A stretch of 10,784 bases of DNA, taken from Acidobacteriota bacterium. Its GTDB lineage: Bacteria; Acidobacteriota; Vicinamibacteria; Vicinamibacterales; UBA8438. This document shows, piece by piece, positions 1 to 5,847 of this stretch. Made by a program: the position numbers and the translations under genes. Under the pieces are notes generated by a model that ran no database searches, was not told where the DNA came from, and saw only the letters and a list, made by a program, of their open reading frames with translations. The stretch lies in assembly GCA_011523485.1 (NCBI GenBank), contig WTGR01000631.1:1-10784 (forward strand). Direction: 5' to 3'. Within the stretch, counting starts at the first letter, position 1, and each line of letters begins with the position of its first letter.

Positions 1-1007
1 TGCAGGCGGCGGTGCAGCAGTTCTACGCGACGCACGACGTGCCGCCCGAGGTGCACGTGCCGGTCGAGGTGGAGGAGCGCGAAGAGGTGGAGCGCTGGCT
101 CTCCCTGCGCGCGGGGCGCCGCGTGAAGCTGCACGTGCCCAAGCGCGGCGACACGCGCGGCCTGCTGGACCTGGCGACGCGCAACGCCGGGCTGGCCTAC
201 GACTCGCGCTACAGCGAGGACGCCCGGGTCCACGCCGGGGCGCTCGAGGAGCTGCAGCGGGTGCTGGACCTGCCGGCGGCGCCGCACCGGGTCGAGTGCT
301 TCGACATCTCGACCGTGCAGGGCCGCGAGACCGTCGGCTCGCTGGTCGTTTGCGACGACGGGCGGATGCAGCGCGGCGAGTACCGCAAGTTCCGGGTGCA
401 GGGACTCGGCGCGGCCCGCGGGCGGGGCCGGCGGAAGGCCGCGGCCCGCTCCCGGCCCGCGGACGCGGCGGCGCCGGCGCGGGAGCCTCGCGCCAGGCCC
501 GACGACTTCGCGGCGATGGAGGAGGTCGTCCTGCGGCGCTACCGCCGGTTGCTGGAGGAGGGCGGACCGTTCCCGGATCTCGTGGTGGTCGACGGCGGCA
601 AGGGCCAGTTGACCTCCGCGTACCGCGCCTTCGAGACGCTCGGCCTCGCCAACCTCGTCGCCGTGGGCATCGCCAAGCGCGACGAGGAGCTGTTCACGCG
701 CGGCGCGTCCGAGCCGATTCGCCTGCCGAAGACCAGTCCCGCCCTGCATCTCGTCCAGCGCGCGCGCGACGAGGCGCACCGCTTCGCGGTGACGTACCAT
801 CGGCGGGCGCGCAGGATGCGCGATTTCGAATCCGAGCTCGACCTCATCCCCGGCATCGGCGCGCGCCGGCGGCGGGCGTTGCTCGAACGGTTCGGGAGCC
901 TCGCGAACGTGCGCCGCGCCTCGCGCGAGGATCTGCTGCCGGTGATCGGCCCCAGGCTCGCCGCCGCCGTCCTCGACCATTTCGCGCGGCTGCCCGTCAA
1001 GACCTGA
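1..1007 (+). CDS. uvrC: UvrABC system protein C, C-terminal part (5' end outside window)
   Basis: UvrC makes the dual incisions in nucleotide excision repair after UvrA/UvrB find the lesion. The reading frame is open from base 3, so the gene begins upstream. About 335 residues are visible. Counting the codon at base 12 as residue 1, the RNase H-like nuclease domain shows ECFDIS (Asp98), VVVDGGKGQL (Asp194) and RDEAHRFAVTYHR (His256). These fit the Asp-Asp-His catalytic set of the 3'... 5'-incising C-terminal half of UvrC. A tandem helix-hairpin-helix DNA-binding region follows (LIPGIGARRRRALLERFGSL, then LLPVIGPRLAAAVLDHF, about 278-324). The N-terminal GIY-YIG domain is outside the window. 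An odd feature is an Arg/Ala/Pro-rich, low-complexity insertion at about 131-165 between two conserved nuclease blocks. The family assignment is secure from these motifs and their order. Confidence 0.97.
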   Translation, partial: QAAVQQFYATHDVPPEVHVPVEVEEREEVERWLSLRAGRRVKLHVPKRGDTRGLLDLATRNAGLAYDSRYSEDARVHAGALEELQRVLDLPAAPHRVECFDISTVQGRETVGSLVVCDDGRMQRGEYRKFRVQGLGAARGRGRRKAAARSRPADAAAPAREPRARPDDFAAMEEVVLRRYRRLLEEGGPFPDLVVVDGGKGQLTSAYRAFETLGLANLVAVGIAKRDEELFTRGASEPIRLPKTSPALHLVQRARDEAHRFAVTYHRRARRMRDFESELDLIPGIGARRRRALLERFGSLANVRRASREDLLPVIGPRLAAAVLDHFARLPVKT

Positions 1008-1382
1008 TTGCGGGCGTGCGGACGAACACGAGAACGAGGGGCATGTACACCATGAGTGGCGTGACTATGTTGGTAGCTGAGTCTCCGACGCGGTAGACGG
1101 CGGTCGCGCCCTCCGGGCTGACGCCGAGCATTCATGTGGTTCTGCCTTTCGTGCGCAAGACGTCTCTCGCATGCGGCTTACCTCCCTTGAAGCAGTATGC
1201 TGCGTCGTTCTCGGTGGCTCGAAGTGCGATGGTCCGACTGTTTCCTCGGAAAGCCGACGTTGACACGCACCGCGGCAGTGACGGTCGGCGGCAATGGTCT
1301 GGAATAGTCATGACTATTCCGGTCGGTGGGAAGGCTGGACGCCTTCAAGGTGAGACGATAGATTCGCAGGTGGAGTGCGGCC
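1008..1382. other. Intergenic region between uvrC and the first paralogue
   Basis: These 375 bases hold no convincing gene, tRNA or intrinsic terminator. The notable content is a cluster of AATRGTCA-type octamers close to the downstream gene: AATGGTCT at 1293, AATAGTCA at 1303 and the inverted copy TGACTATT at 1311. The last two form a perfect palindrome. A further near-copy, TGACTATG, is at 1062. A TTGACA hexamer lies at 1260-1265, but I see no good -10 element at the right distance, so no promoter is called. Confidence 0.6.
1301..1320. promoter_or_regulatory. Perfect 20-bp palindrome, candidate operator
   Basis: GGAATAGTCATGACTATTCC equals its own reverse complement over all 20 bases with no spacer. 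It lies 62 nt before the ATG at 1383. It is AT-rich against a GC-rich background and has no following T-run, so it looks like a binding site for a dimeric regulator, not a terminator. A third octamer, AATGGTCT at 1293-1300, sits exactly 10 bp before the AATAGTCA half-site at 1303. The adjacent gene encodes an apparent HTH protein, so autoregulation is a reasonable inference. No binding evidence is visible in sequence alone. Confidence 0.55.
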
Positions 1383-2309
1383 ATGAGGCGATTGCGGGGG
1401 GCACGAGAGAAGGCGCAGGGGGTGTCGGAGAAGAACTACTGGCTGGACAGGGAGAAGATGAATGCGCGGATGCGCGAGCTCGACTGGAAGCAGGCGGATC
1501 TGGTGGTGGCCATCAGAGGGCGCGGATCGGCCATCAGCCAGTCGTCGATAACGCGTGCCCGGAGATCGGACGCAGGCGTGGGCATCGAGCATGCGGAGAC
1601 CATTCTCCGTACCTTGTACGGCGACGAACGCCCCTTTTCCGAGATGATTGCCGACTATGGTGGAGAGGTCGTCAGGATGGGGCCGACCGGAGGTTCGGAC
1701 GTCGAAAGCGATCACGCCGGCTGGGGAGAAACCGGAGGGCATGGCCCGCAAGAGGTCGTCACGCGCGGCGCCCACGAGCGGAACACGTCGCGTCGCAGGG
1801 ATTTCTTCGTTCTGGGCTGCGGCGTCGGCGACGGGGCGAACCTGATACCGCCGCCGTGCGGGCCTGACGACGGCGCGCTGGAGGGTTTCTTCCGGATGCT
1901 GTTCGAAGTCGCTCCATCGCGGTATGAAGAAGTCCTGCGACTGAAGACGAGGCCTCACGACGCCCCCGGCGAGGCGAAACTCGGGTTCCCAATGACCGAA
2001 TGCGTGGACATGATGAGTGCCATCACCGAAGTTGTCCGGTGCGAAAGCGACGAGGACGCGTATTCCTGGTACAAGCTCGGCCTGTTGTTGCGGGCGCTCC
2101 GCATGTTCAGCGTCCTGCTGGGACGCGATGGCCCCCGGGCGACAACGGCGGCGGATGCTCTCGATATTCTCGTCGGGCAGTCGCATTTCTGGCCGCGGCT
2201 GGAAGACAGAGTCCGCGCGTTGGTGCAGTCCGTGCGCGGGGGCGGGGAAGTGAACGATCTTGCGGATCGGATAGACGCCCTCACGAAGAGTCTTCTCGAC
2301 GCGCTCTGA
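1383..2309 (+). CDS. Unrecognised HTH-like protein, paralogue A
   Basis: I do not recognise this 308-residue protein family. Residues about 19-95 read like an XRE/Cro-type helix-turn-helix: YWLDREKM, then MRELDWKQADLVVAI as helices 1-2, ISQSSITRARRSDAGVG as the turn and recognition helix, then a helix ending ILRTLY. The block DERPFSEMIADYGGE (81-95) closes the domain. A polar linker follows (96-139), then a C-terminal domain starting RDFFVLGCGVG (140-149) and continuing as probable helices to the end. No signal peptide or membrane segment is seen. It is clearly paralogous to the next gene, with matching blocks in the same order. The ATG at 1383 has only a weak ribosome site (GGTGGAG, 7 nt away). 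GTG at 1422, preceded by AGAAGG, would align better with the start of the paralogue. DNA binding is inferred from the HTH-like pattern, and the role is unknown. Confidence 0.75.
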   Translation: MRRLRGAREKAQGVSEKNYWLDREKMNARMRELDWKQADLVVAIRGRGSAISQSSITRARRSDAGVGIEHAETILRTLYGDERPFSEMIADYGGEVVRMGPTGGSDVESDHAGWGETGGHGPQEVVTRGAHERNTSRRRDFFVLGCGVGDGANLIPPPCGPDDGALEGFFRMLFEVAPSRYEEVLRLKTRPHDAPGEAKLGFPMTECVDMMSAITEVVRCESDEDAYSWYKLGLLLRALRMFSVLLGRDGPRATTAADALDILVGQSHFWPRLEDRVRALVQSVRGGGEVNDLADRIDALTKSLLDAL

Positions 2310-2445
2310 TGAACGTGTCGAGTCGGGTCTGCCCGTGGACGCCTCCGGCGTGACGGGCGCCACCCGGTTCGGGAGACTGGGGCGTCGGCACAGTACGGAT
2401 CGGACGCCGACAGGCATGGCTTCGCCGCCGAAGCCCGTTGTCGCA

Positions 2446-2468
2446 CGCGGCGGACGTACGTCGCCGCG
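2446..2468. promoter_or_regulatory. Inverted repeat upstream of the second paralogue
   Basis: CGCGGC and GCCGCG flank an inner perfect palindrome GACGTACGTC, with one unpaired G at 2452, giving an almost perfect 23-base dyad. It lies 169 nt before the ATG at 2638 and 136 nt after the stop of the first paralogue. There is no T-run after it. It could be an operator or an mRNA hairpin. It shares no sequence with the palindrome at 1301-1320, and such dyads also arise by chance in GC-rich DNA. Confidence 0.35.
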
Positions 2469-2624
2469 GATGGGCGCCGTGAAGGGGCGCTGAGTTCCCG
2501 GTGGCTCGATCGATTGTGGCACCATGGTCCGAAGGCGGCCGTTGCGTGCGGTGTGCGGACGCCGACGGGCGTCGATAGAGCGGCCGCAGCGCGCTGCGCG
2601 TGCGCGTGGCGCCGAAAACCAGCG

Positions 2625-2631
2625 GGAGGTG
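2625..2631 (+). promoter_or_regulatory. Ribosome binding site deciding the start of paralogue B
   Basis: GGGAGGT lies 6 nt before the ATG at 2638. It is the only strong Shine-Dalgarno match in the region. It supports the 2638 start over the upstream in-frame ATG at 2524. Confidence 0.7.
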
Positions 2632-2637
2632 TGCGAG

Positions 2638-3585
2638 ATGGCGCCGAGTGCATCGAGGACGATGTATTGGCTGTGCAGGGAGCGGATGGATGAGCGACTC
2701 GGGGAGCTCGGCCGGAAGCAACTCGATCTGGTGCGGGATGGTAACGGGCGGAGTGGCAACGAAGTAGCGGTGAGCATGTCATCCATCACTCGCGTCCGCC
2801 GAAAGGACGCGGGCGTAGGGCGTCGTGTCGCGGACGCCATCATGCTGTCCCTGTGGCCCGAGGATGAACGCCCCTTCGCCGAGAGAATCGCTGACTACGG
2901 CGGAGAGATCACGGCCGCGGCTGGGCGGCCTGACGTGCTCGACGCCGTCCCGAATTCCGGCGACTCGGGTGTGCGCCGGGCCGGTTCGCGCAAGGACGGC
3001 GAGAGGGTCGCCGGGCAGGACGGGCGCGCTGCAACGCCCGAAGTGGTCGAAGTCAGAATCAAGGAGTTCTTCGTGCTGGGTTGCGGAGTCGGGAACAGGC
3101 TGAACCTGCTGCCCGTGCCGCCGCGTGCCGGGGCCGACAAGGACCTGGAGGATTTCCTTCACGTCCTCGCCGAGGTTATTCCGTCGAGTATGCCGAAGTG
3201 CGCAGAGATTCGGAGGGTCGCGGGTGTATTGAATTCGGGAAACGGCGGCGAGCCTGAGCGGGAGGTCGTCGTGTCGGCGCTGGAGAGCTACAGCCGTGCG
3301 ATGAGCTCCGTCACCGGGATCGTGAGGAGCCATGCCACGAGGGAGCAACAGCGCTGGTACACGCTTGGCCGATTGTTGCTCGAACTCACGACAAGCTCCT
3401 TCCTGGGAGGGGATGTGGAGGAATCTGCCGACGCTTTGGAGTTGCACGTCGAAACGAGCGACGTTCCAGCGTTTCTGGGCAAGAAGGTGCTGGAACTCGT
3501 GCGCGCCGTGCGCACCGGGGTCGACAAGGCCGACGTGGTGGAGCGGGCAAATAGGCTGAGCAGTACGATTCTTCGCGTGCTCTGA
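2638..3585 (+). CDS. Unrecognised HTH-like protein, paralogue B
   Basis: This 315-residue protein has the same architecture as the preceding gene. Shared blocks, in order, are YWLCRERM (10-17), a helix pair around LGELGRKQLDLV, SSITRVRRKDAGVG (48-61), DERPFAERIADYGGE (76-90), EFFVLGCGVG (143-152) and NLLPVP. C-terminal helices follow, including WYTLGRLLLEL (240-250), which matches WYKLGLLLRAL in the first copy. The linker between the halves (about 91-142) is poorly conserved and longer than in paralogue A. Between KQ and SSIT this copy carries three extra residues, so the putative HTH turn differs and the two may recognise different sites. There is no signal peptide or membrane segment. The two copies have diverged widely outside the blocks, so the duplication is old. 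Function is unknown. A repressor-like or sensor-regulator role is only an inference from the HTH plus C-terminal domain layout. Confidence 0.8.
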   Translation: MAPSASRTMYWLCRERMDERLGELGRKQLDLVRDGNGRSGNEVAVSMSSITRVRRKDAGVGRRVADAIMLSLWPEDERPFAERIADYGGEITAAAGRPDVLDAVPNSGDSGVRRAGSRKDGERVAGQDGRAATPEVVEVRIKEFFVLGCGVGNRLNLLPVPPRAGADKDLEDFLHVLAEVIPSSMPKCAEIRRVAGVLNSGNGGEPEREVVVSALESYSRAMSSVTGIVRSHATREQQRWYTLGRLLLELTTSSFLGGDVEESADALELHVETSDVPAFLGKKVLELVRAVRTGVDKADVVERANRLSSTILRVL

Positions 3586-3725
3586 GGACTCCTCGACCAT
3601 CTCATGCAGTCTCCGCTCGACAGGTGGGGACGAGTGCGGTGATGAATACAGGCTTCCTCCGCTTCGATTGTCCAACGGCCTTGGTCCCTTTACCGTCGCG
3701 ACGCGCCTGGCGAGCCCGGGGAGCA

Positions 3726-5132
3726 TCACTGCGGACGGACGATGGAGTCGCAGGCGGCCTGCGCCCGGGTGCGCGCGGTCTCGATGCGTTGCGCGAGACC
3801 GGCGTGGGTCGCTTCGCCGGCCTCGGCGGTCACCCCGGGCGGTCGGGCGTCGCCGATGGTGAGGGCCACGACGCGTTCCGCCGCCCGGTTGAGATGGTGC
3901 AGGTGAACGACGCAGTTGCCCTTCCGTGTCAGCCAGGGGCCCTGGGCCCGGCTGGTCGCCTCGGCGTCGTCGGCAGCGGCCTCGGCGGCGTCTGCTTCCG
4001 TTCCGACGCCGTTCATCCAGGCGAGAAAGTCGTCGGCGCCGAACGGCACGCCGGCGGCGCCGTCGTCGGCTGCTGCCGCTCGCGTCGGGCGCCGAGTGGC
4101 AGATGGGCTGTCGCTTGCGGCCTCGACTGGTGCCGCAACCGGACCGGAACTCGCCAGGGGCCCGGTGGGGGGGCTCGGACCCGGCGCAGTGCCGCGGGAA
4201 GTGCGGTCGACGCGGACCGGCGGGACCGACACCTGCGGGACCTCGCGGGTCGTCGTCCCTTCGATCCTTGCCGCGGTGATCGCAGACGCTCCCGGCAAGC
4301 GGCCGAGGATTGCCTGCGCCGCGAGTCGCCGGGCTCCGCTGACGGCCGCGTACCGCCGCTCGGCCGCAGCCAGCCATTCGCGTGCGCGCACCACCAGTTG
4401 CGACCATTCCCGGTCCTGGCTCGCGTACTCTGCGTTTACCGCGACGAGCCGGTCCGCCGCGTGCGCCCGACTGGTCTCGGCCTCCCGCTGCAGCCTGGTT
4501 CGCCGGGGTCCGGTCAGCCGTTCGGCGTCCGCCGCCCGGGACGCCGCCCGGGCCTCCTCGGCCAGGGCGCCGGCGTGGTCCGCAGTCGTCCGCGCCCGCC
4601 GCGCCTGCCAGCGCACGAGCTCCGCCAGGGCGCGCGCCTCGTTCGCCTGGTCGCAAGCTTGCGGCTGGTCGTCGAACGCCCGGCTGCCGGGATACTGGTT
4701 GCAGTCGGCGTACCCCGCTTCGATTGCCCGGAAGCCCCTGCCGCCCAGCCACCCGAATGCCCGCTCGGCGGCCCGTTCGGCGTCCCCTGCTCGATCCTCG
4801 ATATCGTCCGCGTGGTCCGCCGCATCGTTCGCCCGGGCTTCGGCGTCCTCGGCGTGCCCGCGGGCGTCATCCGCGCGATTGTCGAGAAAGTCGTTGCGGT
4901 CTCGCAGGAAGGAGGGAGGGGCCGCCGCGGCCGCCGCCGCCCCGCGCGCCGAGTCCCTCGCTTCCTCCGCCAGTTCCAGTGCCGCCCGCGAGCCTTCCCA
5001 GTGCCGTCCGGCCCGTTGCGCGGCCTCGCCGGATGTCTGCACGGCATCCCGAACGGCGTATCCGCAGCCGGTCACCGATAGGGCTGCCGCCAGGGAAATC
5101 AGATTCCGCGTCGACGGTCGGATCTCGAACAT
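3726..5132 (-). CDS. Alanine-rich coiled-coil lipoprotein of unknown function
   Basis: This 468-residue protein begins with a short lipoprotein signal: Arg-containing N-terminus, hydrophobic LISLAAAL, then lipobox LSVTGC with the acylated Cys at 23. It is therefore probably anchored in the outer or inner membrane facing the periplasm. Residues about 35-275 are Ala/Glu/Arg/Asp-rich with long heptad-like stretches (coiled coil). They are interrupted near 126-160 by a short Gly/aromatic segment with Cys144 and Cys160. A Pro/Ser/Thr-rich linker (about 295-350) leads to a C-terminal segment containing Cys407 and Cys461, which could pair oxidatively. The start is fixed by GAGGAGG located 6 nt before the ATG. 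The longer upstream frame lacks signal-peptide logic. It converges on the paralogue pair and diverges from trpS. It is not recognisable as a named family. An envelope-spanning or structural role is a guess from its layout. Confidence 0.75.
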   Translation of the reverse strand: MFEIRPSTRNLISLAAALSVTGCGYAVRDAVQTSGEAAQRAGRHWEGSRAALELAEEARDSARGAAAAAAAPPSFLRDRNDFLDNRADDARGHAEDAEARANDAADHADDIEDRAGDAERAAERAFGWLGGRGFRAIEAGYADCNQYPGSRAFDDQPQACDQANEARALAELVRWQARRARTTADHAGALAEEARAASRAADAERLTGPRRTRLQREAETSRAHAADRLVAVNAEYASQDREWSQLVVRAREWLAAAERRYAAVSGARRLAAQAILGRLPGASAITAARIEGTTTREVPQVSVPPVRVDRTSRGTAPGPSPPTGPLASSGPVAAPVEAASDSPSATRRPTRAAAADDGAAGVPFGADDFLAWMNGVGTEADAAEAAADDAEATSRAQGPWLTRKGNCVVHLHHLNRAAERVVALTIGDARPPGVTAEAGEATHAGLAQRIETARTRAQAACDSIVRPQ

Positions 5133-5138
5133 GGTCGG

Positions 5139-5145
5139 CCTCCTC
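5139..5145 (-). promoter_or_regulatory. Strong ribosome binding site of the lipoprotein gene
   Basis: On the minus strand GAGGAGG stands 6 nt before the ATG at 5132. It selects that start, which directly precedes the signal peptide, over in-frame ATGs further upstream. An identical duplicated copy is at 5578-5584. Confidence 0.75.
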
Positions 5146-5197
5146 GATGTCCATAACTTCCAGGGTAGCGGAGAGGCGGCGGCGTGCGTTCGCCACG

Positions 5198-5215
5198 AAT
5201 AGTCAGAAATGGTCA
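5198..5215. promoter_or_regulatory. AATRGTCA direct-repeat pair, candidate operator (copy 1)
   Basis: AATAGTCA (5198-5205) and AATGGTCA (5208-5215) are two direct octamers starting exactly 10 bp apart, one helical turn. The same octamer pair with the same 10-bp step occurs upstream of the first HTH-like paralogue (1293 and 1303). On the minus strand the 9-mer TGACTATTC ends 64 nt before the lipoprotein ATG. The equivalent 9-mer ends 63 nt before the ATG at 1383. A shared regulator is inferred. Confidence 0.45.
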
Positions 5216-5571
5216 TCACCCAGCAGACCGCCCCGGCGGGGTCCTGGCCCGGCGCCTTGCGCGGCGGCGGCTGCTGCCGTATGCTGATGGCCGGTGGGCG
5301 TCGATGGCGGCCGCTCGGTCGTCCGTTCCTCCTCTCGCTGTCCCGCTGACGGTGCGCCACGCGTCGCGCGCGGAGGCCGCGTCGTCATCACTCCCGCGGA
5401 TTCCGCAGATGGCCGATAGAGCGAAGCCGCGCGTCGTTTCCGGGATGCGTCCCACGGGCAGGCTGCACCGGATGTCTGCACGGCATCCCGAACGGCGTAT
5501 CCGCAGCCGGTCACCGATAGGGCTGCCGCCAGGGAAATCAGATTCCGCGTCGACGGTCGGATCTCGAACAT
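5203..5571 (-). pseudogene. Truncated lipoprotein 5' end, chimeric ORF from the duplication
   Basis: The second repeat copy carries the lipoprotein ribosome site, start, whole signal peptide and Cys23, then leaves the gene after about 34 residues. The frame continues antisense through the trpS start and leader for a total of 122 residues. If expressed, it would be a short lipidated peptide with an unrelated Arg/Pro/Ala-rich tail. It is a by-product of the duplication, not an evolved gene. Confidence 0.7.
5257..5285 (+). promoter_or_regulatory. Candidate promoter before the broken trpS copy
   Basis: TTGCGC and TATGCT, each 4 of 6 matches to the sigma-70 consensus, are separated by 17 bp. This is the first copy of the element. 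It would transcribe through the trpS fragment at 5409 and on toward the intact gene. Confidence 0.35.
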
Positions 5572-5636
5572 GGTCGGCCTCCTCGATGTCCATAACTTCC
5601 AGGGTAGCGGAGAGGCGGCGGCGTGCGTTCGCCACG

Positions 5637-5654
5637 AATAGTCAGAAATGGTCA
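5637..5654. promoter_or_regulatory. AATRGTCA direct-repeat pair, candidate operator (copy 2)
   Basis: This is the duplicated copy of the octamer pair at 5198-5215, carried by the second 439-bp repeat. It lies upstream of the truncated lipoprotein 5' end on the minus strand and about 40 nt upstream of the candidate promoter that drives the intact trpS. Confidence 0.4.
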
Positions 5655-5695
5655 TCACCCAGCAGACCGCCCCGGCGGGGTCCTGGCCCGGCGCC

Positions 5696-5724
5696 TTGCG
5701 CGGCGGCGGCTGCTGCCGTATGCT
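5696..5724 (+). promoter_or_regulatory. Candidate promoter of trpS
   Basis: TTGCGC-17 bp-TATGCT lies about 125 nt before the trpS ATG, implying a leader of roughly 115 nt. Spacing is ideal but the hexamers are only fair matches. Consensus elements in this lineage are uncertain, so confidence is limited. Confidence 0.4.
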
Positions 5725-5847
5725 GATGGCCGGTGGGCGTCGATGGCGGCCGCTCGGTCGTCCGTTCCTCCTCTCGCTGTCCCGCTGACGGTGCGCCACG
5801 CGTCGCGCGCGGAGGCCGCGTCGTCATCACTCCCGCGGATTCCGCAG

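Larger units (their letters stand above)
2310..2637. other. Intergenic spacer between the two paralogues
   Basis: These 328 bases contain no supported gene. They hold an imperfect dyad at 2446-2468 and a good ribosome binding site just before the downstream start. An in-frame ATG at 2524 exists, but the added residues are Arg-rich, have no counterpart in the paralogue and lack a ribosome site, so the spacer is taken as non-coding. The length leaves room for a separate promoter for the second paralogue. None stands out by eye. Confidence 0.55.
5029..5467. repeat. 439-bp tandem duplication, copy 1
   Basis: This segment is repeated base for base at 5468-5906, with no mismatch found on reading the two copies against each other. 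It starts inside the lipoprotein gene (34 N-terminal codons), crosses the divergent promoter region and ends inside the trpS start (20 codons). Only two bases (CC) are shared at the junction ends, pointing to a microhomology-type event or an assembly join, not recombination between longer repeats. In this copy the lipoprotein end is the functional one and the trpS end is broken. Confidence 0.95.
5409..5726 (+). pseudogene. trpS: Truncated trpS 5' end, chimeric ORF from the duplication
   Basis: The first repeat copy contains the trpS ATG and 20 codons, ending at the sequence MRPTGRLH just inside the ATP-binding signature. The frame then passes into duplicated lipoprotein-gene DNA read antisense and stops after 105 residues. 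It cannot be an active synthetase, as it lacks the HxGH remainder and KMSKS. The intact gene begins at 5848. Confidence 0.75.
5133..5847. other. Divergent lipoprotein/trpS control region, expanded by duplication
   Basis: Without the duplication the spacer between the two start codons would be 276 bases. With it, the distance is 715 bases. It contains two copies each of the AATRGTCA pair, a candidate trpS promoter and the lipoprotein ribosome site. It also holds truncated starts of both genes. No independent gene, tRNA or riboswitch is seen. Confidence 0.75.

Noticed and set aside
1301..1320. Palindrome as an intrinsic terminator of uvrC
   Set aside because: It has no loop, no GC-rich stem and no T-run, and it lies about 300 nt after the uvrC stop but only 62 nt before the next gene.
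1314..2843. Minus-strand open frame of 509 codons opposite the first paralogue
   Set aside because: It lies antisense to a better-supported gene and spans its promoter and spacer. Its composition is Arg/Pro/Ser/His-rich with no recognisable domain, typical of shadow frames in GC-rich DNA.
2779..4752. Minus-strand open frame of 657 codons overlapping the second paralogue and the lipoprotein gene
   Set aside because: It overlaps two supported genes, one of them on the same strand in another frame. It is dominated by Arg/Gly/Pro runs, without motifs or a ribosome site.
3624..5202. Long plus-strand open frames (485 and 428 codons) across the lipoprotein gene
   Set aside because: They are antisense to a gene that has a strong ribosome site and signal peptide. 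The translations are low-complexity Arg/Ala/Ser/Pro shadows.
2567..5307. Similarity of GGGCGTCGAT..CGGCCGC at 2567-2587 and 5296-5314
   Set aside because: The two differ in the spacing between parts, lie at different distances from their genes, and are built of GC-rich words that recur by chance here.
5623..5847. Extended trpS N-terminus in the same frame
   Set aside because: The 75 extra residues are unlike TrpS, cover the candidate promoter and repeat junction side, and have no ribosome site. The family normally starts close to the first strand.
5724..5847. T-box or other riboswitch in the trpS leader
   Set aside because: The leader is about 115 nt, has no T-box consensus, no tryptophan specifier stem and no terminator hairpin with T-run that I can see.
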